This document shows, one piece after another, positions 41,046 to 51,907 of a stretch of DNA of 64,000 nt. The notes beneath the pieces are model-generated. The model did not search any database, was not told the origin of the DNA, and saw nothing but the letters and a program-made list of their open reading frames with translations. The stretch is taken from contig CM030940.1 in assembly GCA_018136815.1 (NCBI GenBank), positions 753,418-817,417 on the forward strand. The letters run 5' to 3'. How positions within the stretch are numbered: position 1 is the stretch's first letter; each line of letters begins with the position of its first letter. The translations under genes were made by a program, and so were the position numbers. This DNA comes from Isochrysis galbana (Eukaryota > Haptophyta > Isochrysidales > Isochrysidaceae).

Positions 41046-41816
41046 TGGGGTTGACGTAAGTTTTGTAAAATTTTTTGTCAAATTTGGGTGGTCAATCGAA
41101 ATCGAAATTTTTGACCAAAATTTGGGGCCTTTCACTTGGCACTTGGAAAGAAACAAAACTTGGGGGGCCGCGCGGAGCGCGGCGCGAGGGGCGAGCGATG
41201 GTCCATGGTCCGCCGTCGCCGCATCTTCATGGAGGAGGAGGAGGAGGAGGAGGAGGAGGAGGAGGCGGAGGCGGAGGAGGAGACCTCGACGGCGCCGCGC
41301 CCAGTGCCCAGTGCCGCCGCAGGCTCCTCGCGTCCTTGCGTCTCGCGTCGCCATTCATCCACTCGGAAGCGAGCGCGGCGAGAGACGATCGTCGGATTTG
41401 GTGGAGGACGAGGACGAGGACGATGAGGAGGACGATGAGGAGGAAGAGGAAGAGGAGGAGGAGGATCTATTGGAAGAGGCATTGGAAGATGCGACACGCG
41501 AGGAGAGAGAGAGGCGCAGCAGGCTGAGCCTGCAGCAGGGCGCCGGCTCACGCCCCCGCCTCGTCCCCCAGCTCACGACCCATAACATACATATAACATA
41601 TCTTTCCTCCTTGGCCAGAAGGTATGACACGACGTGGTCCACGACGCAGTCAACGTCGAAGGTGCGAGGGCGAGGGAGAGTGTTATAGGGTTATATTAGG
41701 ACAACATATTTGAAAGAGTCAAAATTTTGATCAAAATTTAGGTGCCCAACCCTCAAATTTTGACAACAAACAACAAAATTTGGGCCCTTACAAAACAAAA
41801 CTTACGTCAAAGCCAA
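41046..41816. mobile_element. 771-bp TIR element with 9-bp direct repeats
   Basis: Flanked by CCCAGGAGT on both sides (41037-41045, 41817-41825). The ends are inverted: left TGGGGTTGACGTAAGTTTTG, right (reverse complement) TTGGCTTTGACGTAAGTTTTG. Both subterminal regions are rich in CAAAATTTGGG/CAAATTT motifs. The interior is GC-rich and unlike the ends: a GGA trinucleotide run (41232-41282) and acidic-repeat frames with no known domain. No transposase is present. A 9-bp duplication would fit a MULE, 8 bp (CCAGGAGT) a hAT. Confidence 0.7.
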
Positions 41817-42049
41817 CCCAGGAGTACAGCATGTCGCAATATCACAATCTCCAGAGGAGGAGTGGACCCACCAACCCACACACCCACACACATAGGAGTA
41901 CATGTACTCTCGACTACTTTCTACTTTATACCTATACCTTATATGTGCTCTACTCCCGTACGATATATATCTATTTCTAGAGTCTAGAGTCTAGAGTCTA
42001 GAGCTCTAGCTCTAGAGACTACCGCTTCATGGACAAGCCCCATTTATTA

Positions 42050-43823
42050 AAAAAAAATCTTCTTAAAAAACCCCGCTACGTGTGCGGCGTGAGGCAGTGT
42101 GCTTGTGTACCTCCCTACTACCCAACCTTAACCCCTAACAACCCCCTCCCCCTTCCCCAGTTCCCTCGTTAGCGGAGAAGCTGGTTCCGGGGAGGCCGCG
42201 CGCGCTGCTTCGGCCAGGAGTTGGAGAGAAGGGGGCGGGAGACTGTGGCTCGTCCTTTGCTTTCGGTGTTAGCTTTGGTTATTCTCCCTTAAATAATTTA
42301 GATTCCTTTTTTGGTAACTGCTGTGATTCCTACCCAGAGATTTAGCTGCTTTAGGTGATGTGTCGTAGGTCTAGCCCCCTTGCCGCTTGCAAGAGGTCCT
42401 CCGACGTTCCTATGTTGAAATCCTTGTCCACCGTGTACAGCGGGCTTATCATTCTCTTAATGTGTTTGTTGCTCGGGGCGTGTAACCTTCTTGCGTAGAT
42501 ATGAGATAGCCCAGGGCTTATCGTATCCTTTGCACCCGCCCGGGGCGCCGTGTATGGCAATGTCGCCGTCCGGTGTTACGCATTCCACCGATGAGCGGAC
42601 CGCGTAGTCCAAGTTGAAGTTTTCCCCGTCATCGAGGGTCACGTGGAAGGTTCGGGGAAAGCGATGGCCCAGGGCGGTGGTGTCTGTGTATACGTAGAAG
42701 TGCCAAATTGGACGTTTACCGGCTTCTACCTTAGTGATCCCTTCGAGCGTGGTCTTGACTCGCTGTTGATTGCCCCTAAGGACATGGAAGCCTTCACGCT
42801 CCAATGCACTAGCCAGATGCCGAGTTTTAGTTTTGTATGCCTTAATCGGATCGAATATGCGAAACACGATGTAGGTGGCGACCTCTTTGAGAGAGGACCT
42901 GATAGCGCTAGATTTGCGGGGAGCTGAGTCGGCTATCGTGCCATAGGTGACTCCAAACTCATGCGGGACTCCCGAGAGTACCGTTTGAAGTTTGTCGCCA
43001 TAAGCGGCCTTGAATTGGTCGTGAGCATCGTCGTCGACGTAGAAAATCCATGGGCCCTTTCGGCCCTTGTCCATCCCATCTGGCGTGGCATCTAGGCCCT
43101 CTAGCCTAGAGAGAAGAAACTTCATGAACGTGGCTACATCCTCACTTTTAATGTCCTTTTTGTCTTCAGCTAGTTGCGCTAGCTGAATGAAAAAGGGTGT
43201 GTCTTCGGGTTCCTCTTCTTCATCCATTGGAGGGGGAGCGAGTTGGGTGGTGTTGGTGGGAGTCCCTTTGGGATCCGACTGTGGGTCGGCCCGCTTGCGC
43301 GACAGCTGTTGCGGTTGTTGTTGGGCTGGCTGCTTCAGAGCTTGTTGGGCTGGCTCCTTCAGTTTGTTCCCATGCGTGGCTTCTGCATACGACTTGGGCG
43401 CATGGGTTGTTTGTTGGTTGGTGGGAGCAAAAGCTCCAAGGATTGATTGTTGTGTCAAGTGCCCGCCCCCAGGGGTGCACTGCTGGTAGGAGTTACCACC
43501 ATGGGGGTGGCAGCATTGCTGCCACCCACCATGGGGAGTCCTTGATTGGGTGGCGAGACGGTGGAGCTGGGCGGCTGAGCCAGTTGCTGGCTCTGTTGCT
43601 CTGCAGGGAACAGGGCACGGCCTGTTCCCTGCTTCTGGGGCTGGTGAGGAGGCGAGGGTGGCGGAGCCATGTCGACGTCGGTGTCTGGTGGGGCAGAGGC
43701 CTGCGAGCGCTTTGGCTCCGGCGGTTTGGGGCGGCCCCGTTGGGGCGTCGTGGCGGCGGGGGGCTGGGAGAGGGGAGCGGTCGGCGCGCGCTCCATCGCT
43801 AAAACTATAACAATAGTTTTTTG
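42050..43823 (-). mobile_element. Full-length HAL1-like non-LTR element with 16-bp TSD
   Basis: Perfect 16-bp direct repeats CAAGCCCCATTTATTA at 42034-42049 and 43824-43839 flank the element. On its sense (minus) strand it starts CAAAAAACTATTGTTATAG, reaches ATG-Glu-Arg-Ala at 43796, carries one gag-like ORF, then a tail ending AAGAAG and a T-run. No endonuclease or reverse transcriptase is encoded. A second copy (8253-8790) has the same ORF-to-tail junction, so this is an amplified non-autonomous family. It inserted beside repeat R2. Confidence 0.85.
42457..43796 (-). pseudogene. ORF1 (gag-like) of HAL1-like element, frameshifted
   Basis: Starts at ATG 43796 (MERAPTAPLSQPPAATTP), Pro/Gln-rich. 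Near 43470-43480, at a CCCCC/GGGG homopolymer, the good frame switches to one running to 42457, so a one-base indel has broken it. The second part is conserved with the ORF at 50027-51907: GPWIFYVDDDAHDQFKAAYG, FHVLRGNQQRVK, LDYAVRSSVE and HGAPGGCKGY correspond to GPWHIAVNEDCMQQFQARYG, LTFLKGNRERMK, VNYAVRACKA and HGSLKGCKGW. The domain is not named here; its partner is followed by CCCH-type zinc knuckles, so nucleic-acid binding is likely. Confidence 0.65.
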
Positions 43824-43839
43824 CAAGCCCCATTTATTA

Positions 43840-45045
43840 GCCCGGTCACTCACTATGGGGATGCGGAGGGCACCAGCTGCAATGGGTAAATGAAGGGCTA
43901 AATACTAAATAAAAATAAGCTCCCTGTCCCTGTGGATTCCGGTATAGGATGGATCGGCAAAAAAATAAGGCGTGGAATTACCCCCCAAGGCCCCTATCTA
44001 GATTCAAGTGAATAGCGCAAAATTCTATCTAGCTAGATATAGATATTGGCCCCAGCCATCTAGCTAGATATAGATACTCCATTTTTCGGCCTAGGCGGAA
44101 GAATGGGCTCAAAATCTCGCCGGAGCGCACATACGCGCGTCTGGCGAGGCCACACCACACACCACCGGGAGCTGATGTTATATTCGCCCGGTGGGTGGAG
44201 GCCTTGACAGGCGGCGCAGGTACTCTGCAGGCGCTTCCGCAGGCGAGGAGCACCGCCACGAGGTCGCTGCTGGCAAGGGCGGCGCGCTACGCCAAGGCGC
44301 AGGCAAAGGTCTTGTATCACTCGGAATACAAGGCGCGCAGGGCGCTCGCACGCGGAAATGACCCAGAGGTGGTCGCCCAGAAAAAGGCGGCGGAGCTGGC
44401 GAGGCTCTGGCAAGACTGCCCTAGGCAAGTTTCATGATGACTTGAAAGCATCTCAGTGTCAGAGTGAGAGTGATGAAACACTGGAGCATGCGCTTTTGGC
44501 CGCAGTCAACTATGATTGATTGTGTGAGTAAGATTAGTGAGGAGCCCCTATGTAATCGTGATCGTGATCGTCTCACAGTCCACTGACCGCCGGTGCCTGT
44601 TGTCAGCTGTAAGCCCGTCCGTCCGCGCTCGACTATAAATAAGCAGCTAAAGAGGCCCACTGCCCGCTGCCCGCTATTCACTAGATATCTAGATATTGGC
44701 GATTGCCATCTAGCTAGATATAGATAGTGCCCGGCTCTATCTAACTAGATATAGATAGTGAAAATCGGGGATGGATAACTAGATAGCTAGATATCTGGCT
44801 ATCTAGTTCCACGCCTTACAAAAAAATTGGGGGTTCCCAGGCGCGACAGGCGAAATTTTCGAAAATCACCGAATTTCAGGCCTTTGTTTGAAGACGGTGC
44901 GCGAAAAAAAGTCGGGCCCCCCTCCCCCTCCTTTTTTTTTTCAGTGAGGCCCTTCATGCGAGAGGCGAGAGCGAGAGGCACAAACACAAACATCGAATGA
45001 CGAGGAATTTTTGTGACACCGACTCACTGGGTCCACAAGCGGTAG
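43840..45045 (+). repeat. Dispersed repeat R2, copy split by hAT-type element
   Basis: R2 sequence at 43840-43965 resumes at 44819-45045 after the insertion at 43966-44818. It matches 37429-37690 on both sides, with small indels such as ACTAAATAAAAA at 43902-43914. Confidence 0.85.
43966..44818. mobile_element. 853-bp non-autonomous hAT-type element
   Basis: Perfect 8-bp duplication CAAAAAAA (43958-43965, 44819-44826). The TIRs are TAAGGCGTGGAATTA on the left and TAAGGCGTGGAACTA on the right (reverse complement). The subterminal regions are packed with ATCTAGCTAGATATAGATA palindromes. Inside is a GC-rich 240-nt frame (44195-44437, RSLLARAARYAKAQAKV ...) quite unlike the AT-rich ends, possibly captured host sequence. 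No transposase. Confidence 0.85.
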
Positions 45046-45659
45046 AAGGGGCGCAACGAAGACTACAGATCTGTACCACAGACTACCGGTGCAGCTTTAA
45101 AGACAACGACTTCACATTGTTATAACTAGGTCAAATTTTAGCACCCTAACCCTAATCTCTAATCTGTAATCTGTGTATTTTTTGCTCTCAGGCAGCTAAT
45201 AATATGATCACTATCTGAAAGGCCCCTAGCATGAAGACTAAAAATTCGAACACGAAAGGCGATTTTTTGTATACGAACAATGAAGACAACAGAAGATGAC
45301 GTTGAACGGCCCGCGGCCCTTTGTTTGGCCGCGCTCGTGCGCATTGCACATTGTGCAGTGTGCAGCGTTGGCGTTGGGTTGTGGGCTCTGGGGGCCATGG
45401 GAAGAGTGCGGGCTTATCCACGAAGCGGGCGCACCCACGAAGCGGCAGCCTCTAGAGTACTCTAGAGCTAGACTAGTAGTAGCTAGAGGAGATGTGGAGG
45501 AGTGCACACGTGCACACAAGGACACAAGACGCGGACGAGGGTGGGCCCCCTTCCGGTATCTTTTGTTCCGGATCTCACCCCCTCCGGTATCGATATCCCC
45601 CGCGCGCTTGCCGCCCTCCACTCAAACCGTCAGGCGGAGGACCGCCCGCCCGGCGGCTC
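45046..45659. other. Intergenic, no gene recognised
   Basis: 5' flank of the Spc24 gene. It contains CTAATCTCTAATCTGTAATCTG (45152-45173) and TCTAGAG palindromes (45451-45487). No coding signal. Confidence 0.4.
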
Positions 45660-45790
45660 GCTCATAGTCCTCCCCCTCTCCCTCCGCCTCTGCCTCCCCT
45701 TCCCCCTCTTCCCCTCCTTCTCCCTCGCTCCCTCCCTCTATTCCCCCTCCCCCCCCTCCCTTCTCGCTTGCTCGCTTACCCCGCTGGCTG
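45660..45790 (+). promoter_or_regulatory. Pyrimidine-rich leader of Spc24 gene
   Basis: CTCCCCCTCTCCCTCCGC-type sequence over about 115 nt on the coding strand, ending some 15 nt before the ATG at 45797. Comparable tracts precede the ABCG and C9-methyltransferase genes. The role is inferred from position. Confidence 0.4.
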
Positions 45791-45796
45791 CGCGCG

Positions 45797-46775
45797 ATGG
45801 CGAGCACAGTGGACAAGTACTCCGAGGCGGAGGGCGTCGTTGAGACCGTGATCAAAATCTTCTCCGAGAGGGCTGACCCGAACACCGCGCGCGAGGCGGG
45901 GCGCGACATCGCCGACCTCAAGCGAAGGGTGACCGAGCGCCACCAAGAGATGATCAAAAGCATTCGAGGTGAGCGCAGGGCACATGTTAGGTTAGATGAG
46001 GCGCGTACGCGCACGCCCCCTCCTCACAGCGCGCGCCATCAACCGCTGCCTTCCTTTCCCTTGATGCCCACAGAGCTCAGTGGCCAGGCGGACCGTGCGC
46101 GGCGGCAGCTTAATGAGCGTCGTCAGGCCAGTGATGGATCGTCTGCAAAGGAGGAGATGCTGACGACAAAGTCACGATTGGATCAGTCCATCACACGAAT
46201 GAGGCAGGAGAACATCTCGCTCCAACAGAATATTGGTGCGTTCCACCCGACTTCTCCAACCCGCACACACATGTGGGTGGGGCGGACTTGCCAAGCGCAC
46301 GCTTGCGGTAGCGCAGAGTGTCGTCTCCATACGCGGATGACCGTTCGTGTCGCCTCCCTTTGCTATAGGGGCGGCGGAGACACGAGTGTCAGAGCTCTCC
46401 GCGCGAGAGCAAACCGTGCGGCAGCAGGAAGCGGTTGAAGTGCCGCGTGCAAGGTGTGGAGCATTAGACTTTTGCCAATCACGTTGCTCCTGATACCCCA
46501 CTCGCCCGAATCCGCCGCGTCCCCCGCCGCCAAGTTTGCATGCTCGGGCCCAGAAAGGATCTGAGCCCGCTGAATGCTTGTCCCATCCGTGCAGGCATAC
46601 CATCTCCCTGTACGCAAACATCTCATCCATCAGATGGGATTTCAACTCACCGCTTGTCAAGGGGTTTGTGACATCGGCTGAGGGGGCAGGCATCAAAGCG
46701 TTCGAGATGGATCCAGTCCAGACGTCCAGTTTTGAAATGACCAATCGGCTATGGGATCTCATAGACAGCAAATAG
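45797..46775 (+). CDS. SPC24: Kinetochore protein Spc24
   Basis: Four exons (45797-45968, 46074-46235, 46369-46453, 46595-46775), GT-AG introns, 199 residues, close to the usual 190-200 for Spc24. The N-terminal two thirds are a charged coiled coil (DIADLKRRVTERHQEM, RARRQLNERRQ, LDQSITRMRQENISLQQNI). The C-terminal globular part is diagnostic: ISLYANISSIRWDF, KGFVTSAEGAGIKAFEMD and FEMTNRLWDLID match the Spc24 RWD-like pattern of Tyr near helix 1, W-D, an acidic strand and a final aromatic LWDLI. With Spc25, Spc24 anchors the Ndc80 complex to the inner kinetochore. Such a rapidly evolving protein is easily missed; the third exon is only 85 nt. Confidence 0.85.
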
Positions 46776-47880
46776 ACACTGGGCTCGACCTTGACCCCTA
46801 CGCCCTACCACGGCGTGGCTTAGTTGCGCACACATACGGCAAAAGGGTTGTGATCCCCGATGGCAGCCTCTCCATTGTAGAAAGACCCATGTTGTGGAGG
46901 GACAACATTCCGCGACGGATCGCGGCGAAAGATGAGATATTTAATAGTTTTTCGATGACGACTCCTATGAGCGCTAGACAACGGACGCAATCGAGTTTCT
47001 CGGCATCTAGCTCCGGCATGAGGTCCCATATCACACCGGCGTCTTCCGACGTATGACATCAATGTGCGTGCGTGCGACAGGGGTGGGGTTAGGGAGGGCA
47101 CAATGGCAGACTTGGCCAACATCAAATCGGCACTACCTCTCGATTTTAGGGTGTCTCCTTGTCCTGACTGCGAATGTGGTTGGAACTGGGGCGGTGGGCC
47201 TGAGAGATGAATGCAAGATGGCTCTGAATGAACAGGGCGGGGCAGCAGGAACACTGCGACAAGGAGAGGGAGCGGCCACTCGGGAGGGTACCGTGCGGGA
47301 TGGCGCGGAAGGCTAGCACGGGCAGGTGGAGAGGACTCTGACTCGGAGCGCAGGGTCGCTCAGGAGGCAACCACAGAGGAGCCAGGGAACATGAGAATGA
47401 AATAGTAGTATGTATGAAAACTCTTAAATCTTCTAAAATTCTTGCCTCTCGCGCGGCCTTAGGACTCCCTGTAGTAGCGTAGTAGCCACGCCCACACCCT
47501 TTCTTTCCACCCTGTCGCATGCTCGCGAATCGACACTCGTTAGGCTTCTCTTCGTCTTCGTCGTTCGGTATTATCGTTATAATTCTCTCGTTCTCATTCT
47601 CGGTCAAAAGCTTCGCTTGGATGCATGGGATCTTGGGTTGTGGAGCGCCCTCTCTCTTTCTCTTGAAGAGAGGGGAAGTTTTCTCACCTTTCTTCCTCCC
47701 AGGCGCGACGAGGGGGCAGAGAAGGTTCCCCGAGGGGTTCCTCCTCTGCGGTCGAGGACGTGAGCTTCGATTTCGTGCTTGTCGAGTCGAGCGGAGCCGG
47801 AGGGCTCTGAGCCACTCCGTCGCGAGCGGCACCGGCGGTTAGCGCGGCGCTTTGGCCCTCCTCCCCGCCTGGAGTCGGGT
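46776..47880. other. Intergenic; LINE-tail motif near 47415-47460
   Basis: 3' flank of Spc24. At 47415-47460 the plus strand reads AAAACTCTTAAATC ... AAAATTCTTGCCTCTCGCGCGG, a diverged minus-strand copy of the retroelement 3' terminus. No gene was recognised. Confidence 0.4.
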
Positions 47881-47889
47881 GAATGAAAT

Positions 47890-49680
47890 TCTGGATGGGC
47901 CCCATCCGGATGGATCGTCGAAAACGGGCGCGCAGCGCGTCCGGCATCAGTTCGAAGTTGGGCTCTCCGGGCCTCCCTCGGAGACGTCAAACGTCGAATG
48001 GGCTCCACGGATGGCAGATTTCAACGAGATTTCGGCGCGCGCCCCGCCCGATTGGCGTGACTGTGTGGGTGGCCCCTGTGTATTTGGTGTCTGGCGGGGC
48101 CCCCCATCCGGATGGATCGTCGAAAACGGGCGCGCAGCGCGTCCGGCATCGGTTCGAAGTTGGGCTCTCCGGGCCTCCCTCGGCGACGGCTCAAAGTTCA
48201 ATGGGCTCGGCGGATGGGTGATTTCGACGACGAGGGTTCGGCGCGCGGTAGGGCCTGGTAAGAGTTTCGCGAAACTTTTTGCGAAATTTGGGGAACGTCT
48301 CAGCGCGAAGAAATTTCGAGAAATTTGGGGGAGGGAAACCGTGAAAAAAGTAACTTTCACAAAACTTGTGCGAAAATTCGCTAGTATGAAAGCCAAAAAG
48401 TAACTCTAATTCTAATTGCCACCTATCGTTGCGGGCTCACGGCCCGGTGGCGCATGGCGCGTGGCGCGGCTAGGCACGCGCCCGCACGCCCCAAGAAAAC
48501 AAGGCGAATCTCACGTGTTTTTGCTCCTTAATCAAATACATGCCACTTTTATGTCTTTCTCGATGCAAAGTGAGAAGAAAGATCGAAGATCATCTAGATC
48601 TAGCATAAACGAGGGTGCGGCGACGGCGCGCGGCGCGGCCGGACGACACCCCGCCTTGCTCCTTGCAGCCGCGGACGCGTCATGACGCGGAAGCGGAGGC
48701 GAGGTGAGGTGTGCGCGCGCACTGACGGCACACGTCTCGCACACACAAACTTGCAACAGCAAGAGCTGCCAATACATTTGGCAGCAGCAGCAGCGCAAGG
48801 TTTCAATGTCGACCGCGCGGACGGACGTCAAGGAGTTCAACAACCATGTGCTGCTTAATTGGATTGGTGGGCCTGCAACCGCTCTAACTTAGATTCCCAA
48901 TCGGGTATCGGCAGACGGCAGCTCGCATCACTTTTCCTTTGACACCTTCTTCTCTTCTTCTGCTTCGTGTGAGCGCGTTTTCTCGTTGTTGTTGTTGAAT
49001 GTAATGTAAGTGTGTGTTTGGGCATCTTCAGAGCACGAGCCCTGCTGGTCAAGTGCAAGCTGGGCTCATGTTGCGATACAATGAGCGTAAGGTTTGAGGT
49101 TTGTTTGGTTGATGACTGAGGTTGAGGTCATTGCTCTAATGCTAATGCTGCTAGATGTAGGAGTAGGAAGTAGCTGTAGCTGGCTAAGAACGCAGAGTCA
49201 TCATCATCATCATCATCATCATCATTCATCATTATAATTAGTAGTAGTATGTAATTTTAATCAGAATACGCAATAGTTAGGCAGTATGTATGTAGTATGT
49301 ATCGTCGAACCTTTTCGTCATTTACGGTTTATTTTTATATGGATAGGGATAGATGATAGACTGAGCTGCTATTGATTGATGTTTATTGATGTGGTTTTTT
49401 TCACCGCGCAGCGCGCGATGCTGAAAATACAAGAAATTTTTTCGAAACTTTGGGGAAATTTGGGGGCTCGCCGTAGGATTTTTGAAAAACTTTTGCGAGA
49501 AATTTGGGGAGGGATTTCGCAAAACTCTTACCAGGCCCTAGCGCGCGGCCTGCCCGATTGGCGTGACTATCCGGTTGGATCCTGTGTGTTTGGTGTCTGG
49601 CGGGGTCCCCCATCCGGATGGATCGTCGAAAACGGGCGCGCAGCGCGCCCGGCATCGGTTCGAAGTTGGGCTTTTTAAGC
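47890..49680 (+). repeat. Dispersed repeat R3, three copies, one split by a hAT-type element
   Basis: The core CCATCCGGATGGATCGTCGA then AAACGGGCGCGCAGCGCG(T/C)CCGGCATC occurs at about 47898-47946, 48104-48148 and 49609-49653. The longer unit, beginning TTCGGCGCGCG and GCCCGATTGGCGTGACT, is seen at 48033-48170 and, split by the element at 48249-49540, at 48237-48248 plus 49541-49672. The first copy lacks that upstream portion. Confidence 0.8.
48249..49540. mobile_element. 1,292-bp non-autonomous hAT-type element
   Basis: Perfect 8-bp duplication GCGCGCGG (48241-48248, 49541-49548). The TIRs are 26 bp with one mismatch, starting TAGGGCCTGGTAAGAG at both ends. Subterminal repeats of GAAATTTGGGG occur on the left (48290-48335) and in inverted form on the right (49440-49515). 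It contains a (TCA)n run (49198-49226) and no transposase frame. It sits inside an R3 copy; the uninterrupted arrangement is visible at 48033-48060. Confidence 0.88.
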
Positions 49681-49724
49681 TTTTGCGATTGTTGCGTCTT
49701 TTGTCAGTTTTTGATTACGTTTTG

Positions 49725-49850
49725 TTGTGGGGGCCCAAGGGGGGGGTCCGGGTCCTAATGGGCCCCGGATATGTGCTAGTTGGGTGTATTGGGAACTTTC
49801 TCCCGAAAAAAATCCTCAAATTTCCTCAATTCTGAGATGGCCAGGCGCCT
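49725..49850 (+). repeat. Partial copy of the 20112-20256 element block
   Basis: Shares GGGTCCGGGTCC, GGATATGTGC(G/T)AGTTGG, TGTATTGGGAACTTTCT and TCCTCAAATTTCCTCAATTC with 20112-20256, but diverges after CTGAGATGGCCA, so the terminus is missing. Confidence 0.75.
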
Positions 49851-50026
49851 CGGAAATAGGTTTAATTTGCTATCTTCCCTGCGTTTCTTTATCTACTTTA
49901 GTGATTGCAATCAGGTTTAATTAGTGATCTCGTTGTATCTCTCCCTTATTAGGCACACCGCACTTCTCTCGTCTTATTCGGTAAGTCTTTTGGAATCCTG
50001 TGCGGCAGGATTGCCCCTCGTTTCCG

Positions 50027-51907
50027 TTATGGTGCGATTCCCCTTCCAGACGGGATCGCCGACAGATCGCCCTCTGATTGATCGTCGTCCGTCGTCCGTG
50101 CTTGCGAGAGCACCGCGGCTAATCTGCCGCCTTTGGTGCCGTTCAGGTTGTATGTCGCGACTACGATCGGTCCCTCACCTGGATAACCGAGGGTGGAGTC
50201 GAATGTGAGCCTGGGGCGAGGGGGGGTTCTGCCCATATCTATGCTCGTGGCTTGACGCCCCGTCCTTGGTACTAGAATATGCGCTCGGGCGAGGGCGTAC
50301 TCCGAGTGCAGGAAGAGACAGCCCTTGCCATTCAGGCAGACGCCCGGGATCTTTTTGTGAGGGTGAAGACGGCAACGGATCGTGCATTTGTTGTTGATCC
50401 ACGCTCCCGGGATTTCGTGCGATAGGTTGCAGCGCACTCCGCGTTTGTTGCGGAGACACAGCCCTTGAGTGAAGCGCGCGCACGGCTTGGGGGGGTCTTT
50501 TCCGAGTGCCTCTCGCGCTGTCTTCGGACGCGGGGCCGTTTGCCATGCTTCTTTGCGCTCCTTTCGCTTCGCCGCTTCGGCGTCGCACACGCACAGGCGG
50601 TGTGCCGGGAGAAGATTATTCGCCACTTCCGGGCGCCAACCTTTGCAGCCCTTCAGGCTGCCGTGCACCATTAGCTTATGGTAGGATTGCATGGCCGGCG
50701 GCATTTGCAGCGCTTTGCACGCGCGGACGGCGTAATTTACCGGGACCACCGAGTTGTCGATGTTGAGAAGGAGCTTGCGCGGGAAGTTGCTCGTTAGGAA
50801 CGACCCTTGGGTCGCTGCGACGTAGAGGTGCCAGCGTGGGGCGTGAGCCACTTTGGACACAAAAGTGCCCGACTCACCTTCCAGCTTCATGCGCTCTCTG
50901 TTACCCTTTAGGAACGTGAGGCCTTCTTTTTCTACGGCTTTGACTAGGATGCTCAAGGTGATCTTCGAGGCTTGCGCTAGACCGTCGGCTTCCACAACAA
51001 AGTGGGCCGCCACATCTTGGAGGGCCTCGTACAGCGCCTTCTTTGACGAGACGCCCTTCCTGTTGAGTCTGTCCTCGATGGACTCGATTTCGATTTTGAC
51101 CGCCACCTCCACTTGGTGGACGCGGATGGTAGTCTGGAGGCCGTATCGAGCTTGGAATTGTTGCATGCAGTCCTCATTGACCGCGATGTGCCAGGGGCCT
51201 CGCGAGGAGCGAGCCCAGAAGTCTGGCTCAGGGTCTACGCCCTCGAGCTCGAGTAGGAGTTCCACGATTGCCGCGTAGACCGTCGTGTCGAGGAGTACGA
51301 GATCGCCCGCTTGGCTGAAAGACATTTCGTAGACTGCGTCTGTGTCAGCTTGTTGATCTTCGTTCTCTGAGTCTTGGTCCTGCAGGTCAGGTTCAGGGGG
51401 GGTAGGAGTCAGTTGCGTCGTGGGTTGGTGAGGGTGGAGAGACAGGAGCACAAGCTGTCCAGGGGGCCCCGTGTTGTGTGCAGCGGCTGGCATTCTGTCT
51501 CTGTGTGGCCAGAGGTATGTGGAGCTTGCTTGTGTCGGATAAAATGTCAAGATGCTGTGCCCATAAGGGCCACCCGGCCACGGGCCGCGCCGCCGAGGCG
51601 GTGCGGCCCTTGCCAGGGTGGGAGGGGCCTCTGCCATAAGGCATGCCCTGTGGAGTGCGAGTCCCTCTTGCTTGATGCTGTCCTTCTGAGGTCTGCAGTC
51701 TGCTGCCCCCCATGGGGAGGGCCAGCATGGCTGCTGTGTGTGTTGTGGCCGAGGCCACGGGCCGTGTGACGCGACCTGGGTCGCGCGCACCTGCTCGGCC
51801 TCTGAGGGCGGACGCGGCCGCTTCGCGAGCGACAGGTCCATGTGGGCGTGGGGGCCGCCCTCGGCGGGTGGCCCGAAAGAGGGGGGAGTCGCGCCGGCGC
51901 GCTCCAT
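50027..51907 (-). pseudogene. LINE ORF1 fused to start of endonuclease, 3'-truncated
   Basis: 626 residues from ATG 51907 (MERAGATPPSFGPPAEGG). Pro-rich N-terminus, then the conserved central domain shared with 42457-43796. Next come zinc knuckles: CARFTQGLC ... CNLSHE and CRLHPHKKIPGVCLNGKGC then LFLHSE. The last part begins an APE-type endonuclease (PIVVATYNLNGTKGGRLAAV), but homology stops after about 20 residues and the frame ends at 50027. The element therefore keeps its 5' end and has lost its 3' end, the reverse of the usual LINE truncation. ORF1 and endonuclease are in one frame here. A TATAC box (AAGTATAAACTT on the plus strand, 51916-51927) precedes the ATG. Confidence 0.75.
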
